NCBI RefSeq assembly: GCF_029167105.1
Contig: NZ_JARFML010000036.1
Coordinates: 1 to 64,000, forward strand
Direction of reading: 5' to 3'
DNA: 64,000 nucleotides
Origin: Bradyrhizobium yuanmingense
GTDB taxonomy: Bacteria; Pseudomonadota; Alphaproteobacteria; Rhizobiales; Xanthobacteraceae
Shown: one piece after another, positions 35,165-44,353 of the stretch
How the letters are laid out: every line of letters begins with the position of its first letter
Position numbering within the stretch: the first letter of the stretch is position 1
Translations under genes and position numbers: made by a program
Notes under the pieces: generated by a model
What the model was told of the DNA's origin: nothing
Seen by the model: only the letters and a program-made list of their open reading frames with translations
The model's database searches: none

Positions 35165-35644
35165 ATGAACCTTGTCGTCAAAGCCTGCTCGGCCGCCGCG
35201 CTGTTGCTCACGGCGCTGGCGCCGGCCGCCCAAGCCGATGACTACCGGCTCAGCCACAACCAGCGGATTTCGTGCAGCCGCGGCCTTGCCCCGGGCAAGC
35301 TGAACACGGCGACCTGCAAGTCCTACACCTATCTCTTCAACACCAGGACCTCGGAATATTTCCGCTGCCAGGTCTCCCTGGCGCTGACCCGCGACAACAA
35401 GGAAGTCATCAACGTCCAGACCGACGGCGGCTGCACCAAGAAGCCGCGCATTTTCGAGACCGATGGCAAGTACGATTTCGACGCCACCGAGACCGAGCCG
35501 CCGAACACCAATTCCTTCTTCGGCCCCGGCGGCTACTCGATCTGGGCCGCCGATGTCGGCGCGCAGAAGGTGCGCGGCTGCATCACCATCTCCTCCGGCC
35601 TCGGCTCCGACATCTCCAAATGCCTGGACATGACGTTCCAGTGA
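35165..35644 (+). CDS. Exported hypothetical protein
   Basis: 159 aa from the ATG at 35165. Signal peptide LLLTALAPAAQA, then a cysteine-containing domain beginning DDYRLSHNQRISCSRG. Six cysteines in the mature part suggest up to three disulfides (SCSRG, ATCKS, FRCQV, GGCTK, RGCIT, SKCLD). No known family. Confidence 0.72.
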   Translation: MNLVVKACSAAALLLTALAPAAQADDYRLSHNQRISCSRGLAPGKLNTATCKSYTYLFNTRTSEYFRCQVSLALTRDNKEVINVQTDGGCTKKPRIFETDGKYDFDATETEPPNTNSFFGPGGYSIWAADVGAQKVRGCITISSGLGSDISKCLDMTFQ

Positions 35645-35678
35645 GGGAGCGCTCGATCGCCACTGCGTAGACGGTGCG

Positions 35679-35803
35679 CTCCCTCCCCCGCCTGCGCGGG
35701 AGGGTTGGGGAGAGATGTCTCCGCACCGGGACACTCCCCTAGAGGAGAAAACCCTCACCCGCGCCTTCGGCGCGACCTCTCCCGCAAGCGGGAGAGGTGA
35801 CCG
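35679..35803. repeat. Dispersed intergenic repeat
   Basis: About 125 bp built around CCCGCCTGCGCGGGAGGG on the left and CTCCCGCAAGCGGGAGAG on the right. A related element lies at 52655-52816. Such repeats sit between genes and are probably non-coding. Confidence 0.65.
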
Positions 35804-35980
35804 AGCAAGCCGCTCCGGTTCGAACCTAACGCAACCCCAGTCACCTCGCCGCACCATCCGGTTCCAAAAGAAAGCCCAACCGGACGCCCCTTTGCCGCAG
35901 TCCTGTTTTGCCTTTTGGATGGGTTGACCCGCATCCCTCATCCGGCCAATTTCGCCGCCGGTTTGGGGAGAACAACAACC

Positions 35981-36928
35981 ATGAAACGGACGATTTTCGG
36001 CGCGGCCGCGGCTCTGGCTCTGGCGGCGTCGGCACCTTGCGCCCAGGCGCAATCCTTCATCAACGTGCTGACCGGCGGCACCTCCGGCGTCTACTATCCG
36101 CTCGGGGTCGCGATCGGAAAGATCTACGGCGAAAAGATTCCGAACGTGAAGACGCAGGTGCAGGCCACCAAGGCGTCGGTCGAGAACCTGATCCTGCTGC
36201 AGCAGGGCCGCGGCGAGCTGGCGTTCACGCTGGGCGACTCGCTGAAGGCTGCCTGGGACGGCGAGGAGGAGGCGGGCTTCAAGACCAAGCTCGACAAGCT
36301 CCGCACCATCGGCGCGATCTATCCGAACTACATCCAGATCGTCGCGACCGCCGACAGCGGCATCAAGACGCTCGCCGATCTCAAGGGCAAGAGCCTGTCG
36401 GTCGGTGCGCCGAAATCGGGCACGGAGCTTAACTCCCGCGCGATCCTGGCCGCTGCCGGCATGAGCTACAAGGAGCTCGGCAAGGTCGAATATCTGCCCT
36501 TTGCCGAATCCGTCGATCTCATGAAGAACCGGCAGCTCAACGCCACGCTGCAATCGGCCGGGCTCGGCGTCGCCTCGCTGAAGGACCTCTCGACCTCGAG
36601 CCCGATCACGGTGGTGTCGGTGCCGAAGGAGACCGTCGACAAGATCGGCCCGCCCTTCGTGGCGGCGACCATTCCGGCCAACACCTATACCGGCCAGGAC
36701 AAGGACGTGCCGACTGCGGCCGTGATCAACTATCTGGTCACGAGCTCCGCCGTCTCGGATGATCTCGCCTACCAGATGACCAAGCTGGTCTATGAATCGC
36801 TGCCAGAGCTCGTCAATGCGCACGCGGCCGGCAAGGAGATCAAGCTCGAGACCGCCGCCACCGGCAGCCCGGTCCCGCTGCACCCCGGCGCGATCCGCTA
36901 TTACAAGGAAAAGGGGCTGATGAAGTGA
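35981..36928 (+). CDS. TAXI-family TRAP transporter solute-binding protein
   Basis: 315 aa from the ATG at 35981. Signal peptide (FGAAAALALAASAPCAQA), then the TAXI-family start FINVLTGGTSGVYYPLGVAI. Other family blocks: NLILLQQGRGELAFTLGDS and KTLADLKGKSLSVGAPKSGT. It captures an organic acid-like ligand in the periplasm and hands it to the membrane permease encoded 109 bp downstream. A GGGGAG stretch 12-17 bases before the ATG may be its ribosome binding site. Confidence 0.92.
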   Translation: MKRTIFGAAAALALAASAPCAQAQSFINVLTGGTSGVYYPLGVAIGKIYGEKIPNVKTQVQATKASVENLILLQQGRGELAFTLGDSLKAAWDGEEEAGFKTKLDKLRTIGAIYPNYIQIVATADSGIKTLADLKGKSLSVGAPKSGTELNSRAILAAAGMSYKELGKVEYLPFAESVDLMKNRQLNATLQSAGLGVASLKDLSTSSPITVVSVPKETVDKIGPPFVAATIPANTYTGQDKDVPTAAVINYLVTSSAVSDDLAYQMTKLVYESLPELVNAHAAGKEIKLETAATGSPVPLHPGAIRYYKEKGLMK

Positions 36929-36935
36929 TACAGGT

Positions 36936-37015
36936 GTCATGGCCGGGCTTGACCCGGCCATCCATCCTCCAGGAGTTATTTCTTGATGGATGCCCGGGTC
37001 AAGCCCGGGCATGAC
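36936..37015. repeat. Palindromic repeat in the TRAP operon
   Basis: Arms 36936-36966 and 36985-37015 are inverted copies with two mismatches in 31. The core is GGCTTGACCCGG on one side and GGGTCAAGCCCG on the other. It fills most of the gap between the binding protein and permease genes, where a strong hairpin could lower permease expression relative to the binding protein. Confidence 0.8.
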
Positions 37016-37036
37016 GATTTCAGGCGGGGAATATCG

Positions 37037-39145
37037 ATGTCGCAGGCAGAGGCCACCGAGGCCCCAATCAAGGTCGAGTTCGACAATTTCGAGCATGGTT
37101 TTCCGGAAGGCTTCGGCCCGGGCTGGTGGGGCCGACTCGCCTACTGGATCGGCATCGCGTTCGCGATCTTCCAGCTCTATGTCGCCGCCTTCAACTATCT
37201 GCCGAGCCAGGTGGTGCGCGGCGTCCATGTCGGCTTCCTGCTCCTGCTGACCTTCGGCCTGATCGCCAATTTCACCGCGAAGAGCAATTTCGGCCGTGCG
37301 CTGGGCTGGGTGATCGGCGCCGCCGGCTTCTACTGCGGTCTCTACCAATGGATCTACTATGCCGACCTGATCGCGCGCGACGGCGATCCGACCAGGCTCG
37401 ATCTCGCCGTCGGCACCCTGCTCGCGGTGCTGATCTTCGAGGGCACGCGGCGGCTGATGGGCGCGGCGCTGCCGCTGATGTGCGGCGCCTGTCTGCTCTA
37501 TTGGTTCTTCGGGCAGTACCTGCCGTCGCCGCTCAACCATCGCGGCTATGATTTCGACCAGATCGTCACGCATCTGTCGTTCGGCACCGAAGGCTTTTAC
37601 GGCGTGCCGGTCTACGTCTCGGCGACCTACATCTTCCTGTTCATCCTGTTCGGCTCGTTCCTGGAGCGCGCCGGCATGATCCAGCTGTTCACCGATGTCT
37701 CGCTCGGCCTGTTCGGCCGCACCCGCGGTGGACCTGCCAAGGTCGCGGTGTTCGCCTCGGGCATGATGGGCACCATCTCCGGTTCGGGCGTCGCCAACGT
37801 TGTCACCGTCGGCCAGTTCACGATTCCCTTGATGATCAGGTTCGGCTATCGCCGCGCCTTCGCGGCGGGCGTCGAGGCGACGGCCTCGATGGGAGGCCAG
37901 ATCATGCCGCCGGTGATGGGCGCGGTCGCCTTCATCATGGCCGAGACGCTCGGCGTGCAATATTCGGAGATCGTCAAGGCCGCCGCGATCCCCGCGATCC
38001 TCTATTTCGCCTCCGCGTTCTGGATGGTGCATCTGGAAGCCGGCAAGCACGGCCTCGTCGGCATGAAGCGTTCGGAGATCCCGAGCGCCTGGAAGGCGCT
38101 GGTGACGCGCTGGTACCTCGTGCTGCCGCTCGCAGCGCTGGTCTACATGCTGTTCGAGGGTTTTACGCCGCTCTATGCCGGCAGCATGGGCCTTGCGCTG
38201 ACGGTGACGCTGATCCTCGGCACCGCCATCACGACGGGCGCCTCCTCGAACGTGATCCGCACCATCTTCTGGGTCGGGCTCGCGCTCGTCGTCGCGGCAT
38301 TGTCGCGCGACGGCCTCCAGATCGTGCCGGTCGCGACCGTCGTGGTCGGCCTGATCGTGATCACGGCGTTCGTGCGCGGCGGCTTCGCTGCGTTGCGCGC
38401 CTGCCGCGATGCGCTGGCCGAGAGCGCGAAATCCGCCATCACCGTCGGCATGGCCTGCGCCATCGTCGGCGTCATCATCGGCATGATGTCGCAGACCGGC
38501 GTCGGCACCATTTTCGGCGGCTGGGTGATCGGTCTCGGCGAGAAGAGCCTGTTCCTGGCGCTGGTCATGACGATGGTGCTGTCGATCCTGCTCGGCACCG
38601 GCATCCCGACCATCCCGACCTACATCATCACCGCCGCGCTCGCGGCGCCCGCGCTGGCCAAGCTCGGCGTGCCTCTGATCGCGAGCCATATGTTCGCATT
38701 CTATTACGGCATCATGGCCGACCTCTCGCCGCCGGTGGCGCTGGCCGCGCTCGCGGCGGCGCCGATCGCCAAGGAGAATCCGGACAAGATCGGCTGGGAG
38801 GCGATGCGCATTGCGCTCGCCGGCTACGTCATTCCCTTCATCTTCGTCTATTCGCCGGCCTTGATGCTGCAGGCCGGCGATCCCATGGCGGCCAAGCTCG
38901 GCTTCTATGGCGCCGTGGCGCTCGCGAGCTTGAAGGCGCTGGTGGCGATCGGCCTGTTCGGCATGGCCGCGATCGGCTTCCTGTTCACGCGGCTGACGTT
39001 GATCGAGCGCCTGGTCGCGCTCGGCGCCGCATTCTGCCTGCTCGGCGAATTCCCGTTCAGCGACAGCGCGGGCTTCGTGCTCGCCGCCGCGCTCGCGCTG
39101 TGGCAATGGCGGCAGCGTCCGCCGGCACCGGTCGAGGCGGTGTGA
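37037..39145 (+). CDS. TRAP transporter fused permease (TAXI type)
   Basis: 702 aa from the ATG at 37037, highly hydrophobic, with about 16 membrane helices. The first ~150 residues correspond to the small DctQ-like subunit and the rest to the large DctM-like subunit, fused as is usual for TAXI systems. Family blocks include FASGMMGTISGSGVANVVTV, ASMGGQIMPPVMGAVAFIM and LGTGIPTIPTYIITAALAAP. Uptake is driven by an ion gradient. The substrate is not predictable. Its stop overlaps the next start. Confidence 0.92.
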   Translation: MSQAEATEAPIKVEFDNFEHGFPEGFGPGWWGRLAYWIGIAFAIFQLYVAAFNYLPSQVVRGVHVGFLLLLTFGLIANFTAKSNFGRALGWVIGAAGFYCGLYQWIYYADLIARDGDPTRLDLAVGTLLAVLIFEGTRRLMGAALPLMCGACLLYWFFGQYLPSPLNHRGYDFDQIVTHLSFGTEGFYGVPVYVSATYIFLFILFGSFLERAGMIQLFTDVSLGLFGRTRGGPAKVAVFASGMMGTISGSGVANVVTVGQFTIPLMIRFGYRRAFAAGVEATASMGGQIMPPVMGAVAFIMAETLGVQYSEIVKAAAIPAILYFASAFWMVHLEAGKHGLVGMKRSEIPSAWKALVTRWYLVLPLAALVYMLFEGFTPLYAGSMGLALTVTLILGTAITTGASSNVIRTIFWVGLALVVAALSRDGLQIVPVATVVVGLIVITAFVRGGFAALRACRDALAESAKSAITVGMACAIVGVIIGMMSQTGVGTIFGGWVIGLGEKSLFLALVMTMVLSILLGTGIPTIPTYIITAALAAPALAKLGVPLIASHMFAFYYGIMADLSPPVALAALAAAPIAKENPDKIGWEAMRIALAGYVIPFIFVYSPALMLQAGDPMAAKLGFYGAVALASLKALVAIGLFGMAAIGFLFTRLTLIERLVALGAAFCLLGEFPFSDSAGFVLAAALALWQWRQRPPAPVEAV

Positions 39146-39525
39146 GTCTCTGTCTTGCGACAGCCGGCGGCGTGAAGGCGCTGGCGCTGTCCGCGTTCAC
39201 GCTCAGTTGGACGCATTCGATCGCCAAGGTCGAATGGCAGGAAGACTGGCGCCTCACACCCGCCGGCCTCGAGCTGGTGCAGGCCCGCGTCAAGGGCACC
39301 GGCCCCGGCATGGAGCCGCCGGCCGAGGCGCGGCTGGTCGACGGCTGGTTTCGATGGCGGCCGCAGCGTGCGCCGATGCCGGAATTGGTGCTCGGCAATT
39401 CCGGCGCGGCCGGGGAATGGCAACTCTGCCATGACGGGACGTGCCGGACATTGTCGGCGATTGTCGGGCATCCCATTGGTGCTAACGTCACCAAAATGAG
39501 CATCTGCAAACAACAAGAGAAATAA
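39142..39525 (+). CDS. DUF1850 domain-containing protein
   Basis: 127 aa from a GTG at 39142 that overlaps the permease stop codon (GTGA). Typical DUF1850 sequence: SWTHSIAKVEWQEDWRLTP with the HSIxKxEWxE core, then VDGWFRWRPQRAPMPELVLG. The family accompanies TAXI-type TRAP permeases in many genomes and is thought to assist them; its mechanism is unknown. The overlap indicates translational coupling. Confidence 0.9.
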   Translation: MSLCLATAGGVKALALSAFTLSWTHSIAKVEWQEDWRLTPAGLELVQARVKGTGPGMEPPAEARLVDGWFRWRPQRAPMPELVLGNSGAAGEWQLCHDGTCRTLSAIVGHPIGANVTKMSICKQQEK

Positions 39526-39533
39526 GGGAGATC

Positions 39534-40343
39534 ATGATGGATCGGCTCAAGGGCAAGGTTGCGATGGTGGTGGGGGCCGGCTCAATCGGTCCAGGCTGGG
39601 GCAACGGCAAGGCGACCGCGGTGACCTTTGCGCGCGAGGGCGCGCAGGTGTTCTGCGTCGATCGCAATGGCGCTGCGGCCGAGGAGACCGCCAGGATCAT
39701 CAGCGGCGAGGGCGGCAAGGCGATTGCGTTCACGGCCGACGTGTCGCGCGCCAGCGAGATCGAGGCGATGGTCGCGGCGTGCCTGAAGGCCTATGGCCGC
39801 ATCGACGTGCTCGACAACAATGTCGGCATCGCCGAGATGGGCAGTGTTGTCGAGGTGAGCGAAGACAGCTGGGACCGCGTCTTCAGCGTCAACCTCAAGA
39901 GCGCCTATCTCGCCATGAAGCACGTGATCCCGATCATGGTGAAGCAGGGAAGCGGCTCGATCATCAACATCTCCTCGATCGCCTCGATCCGCCACATGGG
40001 CATCTCCTACGTCACCTACGGCACCTCGAAAGCGGCGATGAACCAGATGACGCGCACCACAGCGATCGAGTTCGCGCGCCATCACGTCCGGGTCAACGCG
40101 ATCCTGCCCGGCCTGATGAAGACGCCGATGGTCGAGCACTCCGCAGGCCTCGCCGCCAGTTACGCCAAGGGCGATGTCGAGGCGATGTGGCGCGCGCGCG
40201 ACGCGCAGGTGCCGATGGGTCATATGGGCGATGCATGGGACGTCGCCAACGCCGCGTTGTTCCTGGCCTCGGACGAGTCGAAATACGTGACCGGCATCGA
40301 GCTCGTTGTCGACGGCGGGATCACGTGCAAGGCCGGGGCTTGA
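39534..40343 (+). CDS. Short-chain dehydrogenase/reductase
   Basis: 269 aa with a strong ribosome binding site (AAGGGAG). A second ATG directly follows the first. The cofactor loop is GAGSIGPGWGNGKATAV, a form of the TGxxxGxG motif in which the first residue is G. Catalytic elements are NISS and YGTSK (YxxxK). The NNVG motif is also present. It should oxidise or reduce a hydroxyl/keto group with NAD(P). Eight bases after DUF1850, so probably in the same transcript as the TRAP transporter and acting on its substrate; this is inference. Confidence 0.92.
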   Translation: MMDRLKGKVAMVVGAGSIGPGWGNGKATAVTFAREGAQVFCVDRNGAAAEETARIISGEGGKAIAFTADVSRASEIEAMVAACLKAYGRIDVLDNNVGIAEMGSVVEVSEDSWDRVFSVNLKSAYLAMKHVIPIMVKQGSGSIINISSIASIRHMGISYVTYGTSKAAMNQMTRTTAIEFARHHVRVNAILPGLMKTPMVEHSAGLAASYAKGDVEAMWRARDAQVPMGHMGDAWDVANAALFLASDESKYVTGIELVVDGGITCKAGA

Positions 40344-40421
40344 TCCAGCCCCAGCTTGCACGCAGCCCGCCGCTGCGAGTCATAGGCGATAGCCCTGGCC
40401 CGCAAGAAGGAAGCAGATCAT

Positions 40422-40757
40422 TCACAGCAGGGCGTATTGCGCGCGTTCGCGCCTGCTCAGCAGCGGCAGCGCCTGTTCCGCGATGTAGCGCTTGAAATGC
40501 GCGCTCTCCTGGTGCGCCCGAAAGGCGGCTTCGTCGCGGAACAACTCGTAGAACAGGAACTGGGCCGGATTGTCCCTGGCGCGCGAGATCAGGAACAGCT
40601 TGACGCCTGGCTCGCGCTGCGCCTGAGGGAGGAAGCCGCGCAGGATTTCAGCAACGCGGTCGACCTCTTCGGCCTTTGCTTCCCATTGCGCCACGACGAG
40701 AAGTCCGCCGCCGATGGCCGGGTGGCCGGTCTGTTGATTCATTGCCTGTTCGGTCAT
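40422..40757 (-). CDS. Antibiotic biosynthesis monooxygenase (ABM) domain protein
   Basis: 111 aa from the ATG at 40757. The block LVVAQWEAKAEEVDRVAEIL followed by FYELFRDEAAFRAHQESAHF is typical of ABM-domain proteins, small dimeric ferredoxin-like-fold enzymes or quinol-oxidising monooxygenases. No cofactor motif is required. Ahead of it is the divergent promoter region shared with glcE. Confidence 0.85.
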   Translation of the reverse strand: MTEQAMNQQTGHPAIGGGLLVVAQWEAKAEEVDRVAEILRGFLPQAQREPGVKLFLISRARDNPAQFLFYELFRDEAAFRAHQESAHFKRYIAEQALPLLSRRERAQYALL

Positions 40758-40908
40758 GATGGTGCTCCCTGAGAATTCTCCATTCGATAGCGCAGCTCTG
40801 GGCGACAATGGTTCGATGAAGATCGTAGTGCGAATGTCGCCGAACGGCCCAGCGTTCCGTCGCGGGTCGAATTGATTTCCTGCGCGAATTTCGCTACCGC
40901 CTTTTCCC

Positions 40909-42162
40909 GTGGATACGCTCAAGGTCAGAGACGCCAAAGACGTCGAAGAGGTGGTGCGCGCGGCGATCGCGAGCGAGCAGCCGCTCGAGATCATCGGCCA
41001 TGGCGGCAAGCGCGGCATCGGCCACGCGATGGCGACCAACGCCGTGCTCGACCTCTCCGCGCTCAATGCCGTCACCGCCTACGAGCCGAACGAGCTCATC
41101 ATCACGCTCCAGGCCGGCGCGCCGCTGGCCGACGTGCTGGCGCTGATCGACGCCAAGAACCAGCAATTCGCCTTCGAGCCGATCAACACCGCCCCGCTGC
41201 TCGGCACGCCGGCAACAGGCACCATCGGCGGCATGATCGCGGCCGGGCTCGCCGGGCCGCGGCGGATCCGGGCGGGCGGGGCGCGCGACCACCTGCTCGG
41301 CGCGCATGCCGTCTCGGGCTTCGGCGACAGCTTCAAGACCGGCGGCAAGGTGGTGAAGAACGTCACCGGCTACGATCTCTGCAAGCTGCTGGCAGGGTCC
41401 TGGGGCACGCTGTCGGTGATGACCGAGGTCACGCTCAAGGTGATGCCCAAGCCCGAGGCCGAGCGGACGCTGTTGCTGCGCGGGCTCGACGATGCCACGG
41501 CCAACAAGGCCATGACCGCGGCGCTGGGCTCGCCGTTCGACGTCTCCGCCGCCGCGCATCTGCCGAAATCCGCGTTCCGGGCCGGGACCGAGGGGCTGAG
41601 CGACATTGCGGGCCAGGGCGAGGACAAGGGCGAGGCCGAGGCGCTGACCGTGCTGCGGCTCGAGGGCATCACCGCGTCCGCTGCGCACCGCGCCGGCTCG
41701 CTGCGCCAATTGCTGGCGCCGTTTGGAACCGCGACGCTGATCGAGGACGTGGCATCCGCGGCCCTGTGGAGCGCGATCCGCGACGTGCTGCCGTTCGCGG
41801 CGAGCGGCGCGCTCGGCGCCTGGCCGGTCTGGCGGATCGTCTGCCCGCCGGCCTCGGGCGCGGCGCTGGGCACGCAGCTGGCGCGCGAGACGGGGGGCGA
41901 TGTGATCTATGATTGGGGCGGCGGTCTGATCTGGGCGGCGCTCCCGCCAAAGCCGGACGCGCATGCCCCGGCGGTGCGTGCGCGCGCGAACGCGGCCGGC
42001 GGGCATGCCACGCTGATCCGGGCGACTGATGATGTCAGGCGCGAGGTCGACGTGTTCCATCCGCAGGCGCCGGGGATTGCCGCGCTGAGCGAGCGGGTGC
42101 GCGCCAGCTTCGATCCGAAGATCATTCTCAACCGGGGGCGGCTCACGCGGAGCGCTGGCTGA
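40909..42162 (+). CDS. glcE: Glycolate oxidase subunit GlcE (FAD-binding)
   Basis: 417 aa from a GTG at 40909. FAD-binding type 4 domain: LEIIGHGGKRGIG near the start, LLGTPATGTIGGMIAAGLAG, and the GGKVVKNVTGYDLCKLLAGS block typical of GlcE. With GlcD and GlcF it oxidises glycolate to glyoxylate at the membrane. The stop overlaps the glcF start (TGATG), so the two are coupled. No glcD lies within this window; it may sit elsewhere. Confidence 0.92.
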   Translation: MDTLKVRDAKDVEEVVRAAIASEQPLEIIGHGGKRGIGHAMATNAVLDLSALNAVTAYEPNELIITLQAGAPLADVLALIDAKNQQFAFEPINTAPLLGTPATGTIGGMIAAGLAGPRRIRAGGARDHLLGAHAVSGFGDSFKTGGKVVKNVTGYDLCKLLAGSWGTLSVMTEVTLKVMPKPEAERTLLLRGLDDATANKAMTAALGSPFDVSAAAHLPKSAFRAGTEGLSDIAGQGEDKGEAEALTVLRLEGITASAAHRAGSLRQLLAPFGTATLIEDVASAALWSAIRDVLPFAASGALGAWPVWRIVCPPASGAALGTQLARETGGDVIYDWGGGLIWAALPPKPDAHAPAVRARANAAGGHATLIRATDDVRREVDVFHPQAPGIAALSERVRASFDPKIILNRGRLTRSAG

Positions 42163-43484
42163 TGAAGACCGAATTCTCACTCGCGCAGCTCGCCGACCCC
42201 GATATCGCGGAAGCCGACAAGATCCTGCGCGCCTGCGTCCATTGCGGCTTCTGCACCGCAACCTGCCCGACCTATGTGCTGCTCGGCGACGAGCTCGATA
42301 GCCCGCGCGGCCGCATCTACCTGATCAAGGAGATGCTGGAGAAGGACCAGGCGCCGACGGCCGAGGTGGTCAAGCATATCGACCGCTGCCTGTCGTGCCT
42401 TGCCTGCATGACGACCTGCCCCTCGGGCGTGAACTACATGCACCTCGTCGACCAGGCCCGGGTCCGGATCGAGCAGCGTTACCAGCGGCCGCTGACCGAG
42501 CGGCTGTTGCGGCAGGTGCTGGCCTTCGTCCTGCCGGACCCGCAGCGCTTTCGCATCAGCATGTGGCTGGCGCGGCTCGCCCGTCCGCTCGGCGCCTTGC
42601 TGCCGACACCCCGGCCTTCGGCGACGCCGGGCTTGATCCAGCGCATCAAGGCGATGCTGACGCTGGCGCCGGACCGGCTGCCGCCTGCCGGGCCCGCCGC
42701 CGGCAGCGTGTTCGCGGCGCTCGGCAGGAAGCGCGGACGTGTGGCGCTGCTCCAGGGCTGTGCCCAGCAGGTGCTGGCGCCCCGCATCAACCAGGCCGCC
42801 ATCAATCTTCTGACCCGCCACGGCATCGAGGTCGTCCTTGTCAGGGACGAGCAGTGCTGTGGCGCGCTGACCCATCACCTCGGCAACGACGGGGATGCGC
42901 TGGCGCGGGCTCGCGCCAACGTCGCGGCGTGGCGGAAGGAAATGGCCGGCGAGGGGCTCGATGCCATCCTGGTGACGACCTCCGGCTGCGGCACGGTGAT
43001 CAAGGATTACGGCTATCTCCTGCGCGAGGACACAGCGTTCGCGGCCGATGCTGCGAGGGTCTCGGCGCTTGCCAAGGACATCACCGAATACGTCGCCGGC
43101 CTCGAGCTTGCGACGGCGGCGCGAGCGGACGACATCGTCGTCGCCTATCACTCCGCGTGTTCGTTGCAGCATGGACAGAAAATCACAGGCCTTCCGAAAG
43201 AATTGCTTTCCAAGAATGGATTCGTGGTGAAAGATGTGCCCGAGAGCCATTTGTGTTGCGGTTCGGCGGGGACCTACAACATTCTCCAGCCCGAGCTTGC
43301 GGGTCGGTTGCGTGATCGCAAGGTCGCCAACATCGCGAGCGTCAAGCCGGACATGATTGCCGCGGGCAATATCGGCTGCATGGTGCAGATTGCCAGTGGC
43401 ACGTCAGTTCCGGTCGTACACACGATTGAGCTTCTCGATTGGGCGACGGGCGGGGCGCGGCCGGCACTGAACGCGCAGGTTTGA
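42162..43484 (+). CDS. glcF: Glycolate oxidase iron-sulfur subunit GlcF
   Basis: 440 aa. Two 4Fe-4S motifs near the N-terminus: CVHCGFCTATCP and CLSCLACMTTCP. Two CCG domains follow, with DEQCCGALTHH and ESHLCCGSAGTY. This is the electron-transfer subunit that passes electrons from glycolate oxidation to the quinone pool. It is translationally coupled to glcE. Length is normal for the family. Confidence 0.93.
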   Translation: MKTEFSLAQLADPDIAEADKILRACVHCGFCTATCPTYVLLGDELDSPRGRIYLIKEMLEKDQAPTAEVVKHIDRCLSCLACMTTCPSGVNYMHLVDQARVRIEQRYQRPLTERLLRQVLAFVLPDPQRFRISMWLARLARPLGALLPTPRPSATPGLIQRIKAMLTLAPDRLPPAGPAAGSVFAALGRKRGRVALLQGCAQQVLAPRINQAAINLLTRHGIEVVLVRDEQCCGALTHHLGNDGDALARARANVAAWRKEMAGEGLDAILVTTSGCGTVIKDYGYLLREDTAFAADAARVSALAKDITEYVAGLELATAARADDIVVAYHSACSLQHGQKITGLPKELLSKNGFVVKDVPESHLCCGSAGTYNILQPELAGRLRDRKVANIASVKPDMIAAGNIGCMVQIASGTSVPVVHTIELLDWATGGARPALNAQV

Positions 43485-43569
43485 GCTTTCAGGAGCCCGA
43501 ACTGTCCTCCCGGGGTGACGACTGAAGGCGCCCGATCAAGCATTGTTCGGCGGCAACAGGAGGACCACG

Positions 43570-43941
43570 ATGGCGAAAGCGAAGAAGAAGAAAAGCAAGA
43601 AGGCCAAAAAGGCCAAGAAGGCCGTAGCGGCGAAGAAGGCGACGAAGAAGAAGACGGCCAAGAAGACCGCCAAGACGTCTGCCAAAAAATCTGCCAAGAG
43701 ATCTGCCAAGAAATCTGCCAAGAAGGCCGCCCCGAAGAAGGCTGCCAAGAAGACAGCAAAGAAGGCGGCGGCCAAGAAGGCTGCTCCGAAGAAGGCCGCG
43801 AAGAAGGCGGCACCGAAGAAGGCGAAGGCAGCGCCTGCTCCGAAGCCGTCGGCACCGGCGGAGGCTCCAGCGCCCGCCGAGACAAGCTGGGCGATGCCTT
43901 CGTCTTCTGCGGAAGCGGCGCCTGCCGAGGGGCAGGGGTAG
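43570..43941 (+). CDS. Lysine/alanine-rich histone H1-like protein
   Basis: 123 aa from the ATG at 43570, after a strong AGGAGGA sequence. The first ~90 residues are lysine and alanine repeats (KKAAKK, KKSAKR, APKKAA), resembling bacterial histone H1-like DNA-binding proteins. The tail is alanine/proline/glutamate-rich. It probably compacts or bridges DNA or RNA non-specifically. The repeat length is likely variable among strains. Confidence 0.85.
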   Translation: MAKAKKKKSKKAKKAKKAVAAKKATKKKTAKKTAKTSAKKSAKRSAKKSAKKAAPKKAAKKTAKKAAAKKAAPKKAAKKAAPKKAKAAPAPKPSAPAEAPAPAETSWAMPSSSAEAAPAEGQG

Positions 43942-43990
43942 GAAGGCGGTCTCTCATCGTCTTCGGACTGTTACTTGGGATTGTAACGAG

Positions 43991-44024
43991 AAGGCCGCGG
44001 CACCCCGGTGCTGCGGCCTTTTTG
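43991..44024 (+). terminator. Rho-independent terminator
   Basis: AAGGCCGCGGCACC, a CCGG loop region and the complementary GTGCTGCGGCCTT run into TTTTT. It ends the transcript of the histone-like gene, 50 bp after its stop. Confidence 0.88.
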
Positions 44025-44353
44025 CATCGCGGAAAGCCGCCCTGGCGGCTGGCGCTCCGGGCCCACCCTGATTCGTAGCGAAGGTGTCACGCCGCCTGGC
44101 GACCCCCGGGTTTACACGGGTCTGCGCTGCACCTTGGAATGCAAATAATGTGATCGAGAAGCCACACAGCCTGACAACCTTTCGTGAATTCGTCAAAACG
44201 CCTAAAAAGTCGGCAGATGCTCGCGCTTTTTGCTTCACGGTTCCTATACATCGATCCAAATTGCCGCAGTGACGCAATTTTGCAGGTAGGCCGCATGCCC
44301 CGGGGGGTTTCCGGGGGCGACTGCTAAGTAAGAACGGGTAGATGGGGATCGAA
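44025..44353. other. Promoter/leader region of the porin gene
   Basis: About 330 bp with no credible gene. It must contain the porin promoter. A GC-rich hairpin at about 44298-44321 (CCCCGG paired with CCGGGG) lies in the leader, 33 bp before the start, and could affect mRNA stability. Confidence 0.45.

Noticed and set aside
35123..39106. A 1,327-codon open frame on the minus strand across the TRAP operon
   Set aside because: It is the complement of well-supported plus-strand genes. GC-rich third positions keep the opposite frame open. Composition (runs of Arg, Asp, His, Gln) is typical of antisense artefacts.
43570..43850. Tandem DNA repeat or CRISPR-like array in the lysine-rich region
   Set aside because: The repetition comes from AAG and GCC codons of a histone H1-like protein; the units are irregular and there are no spacers.
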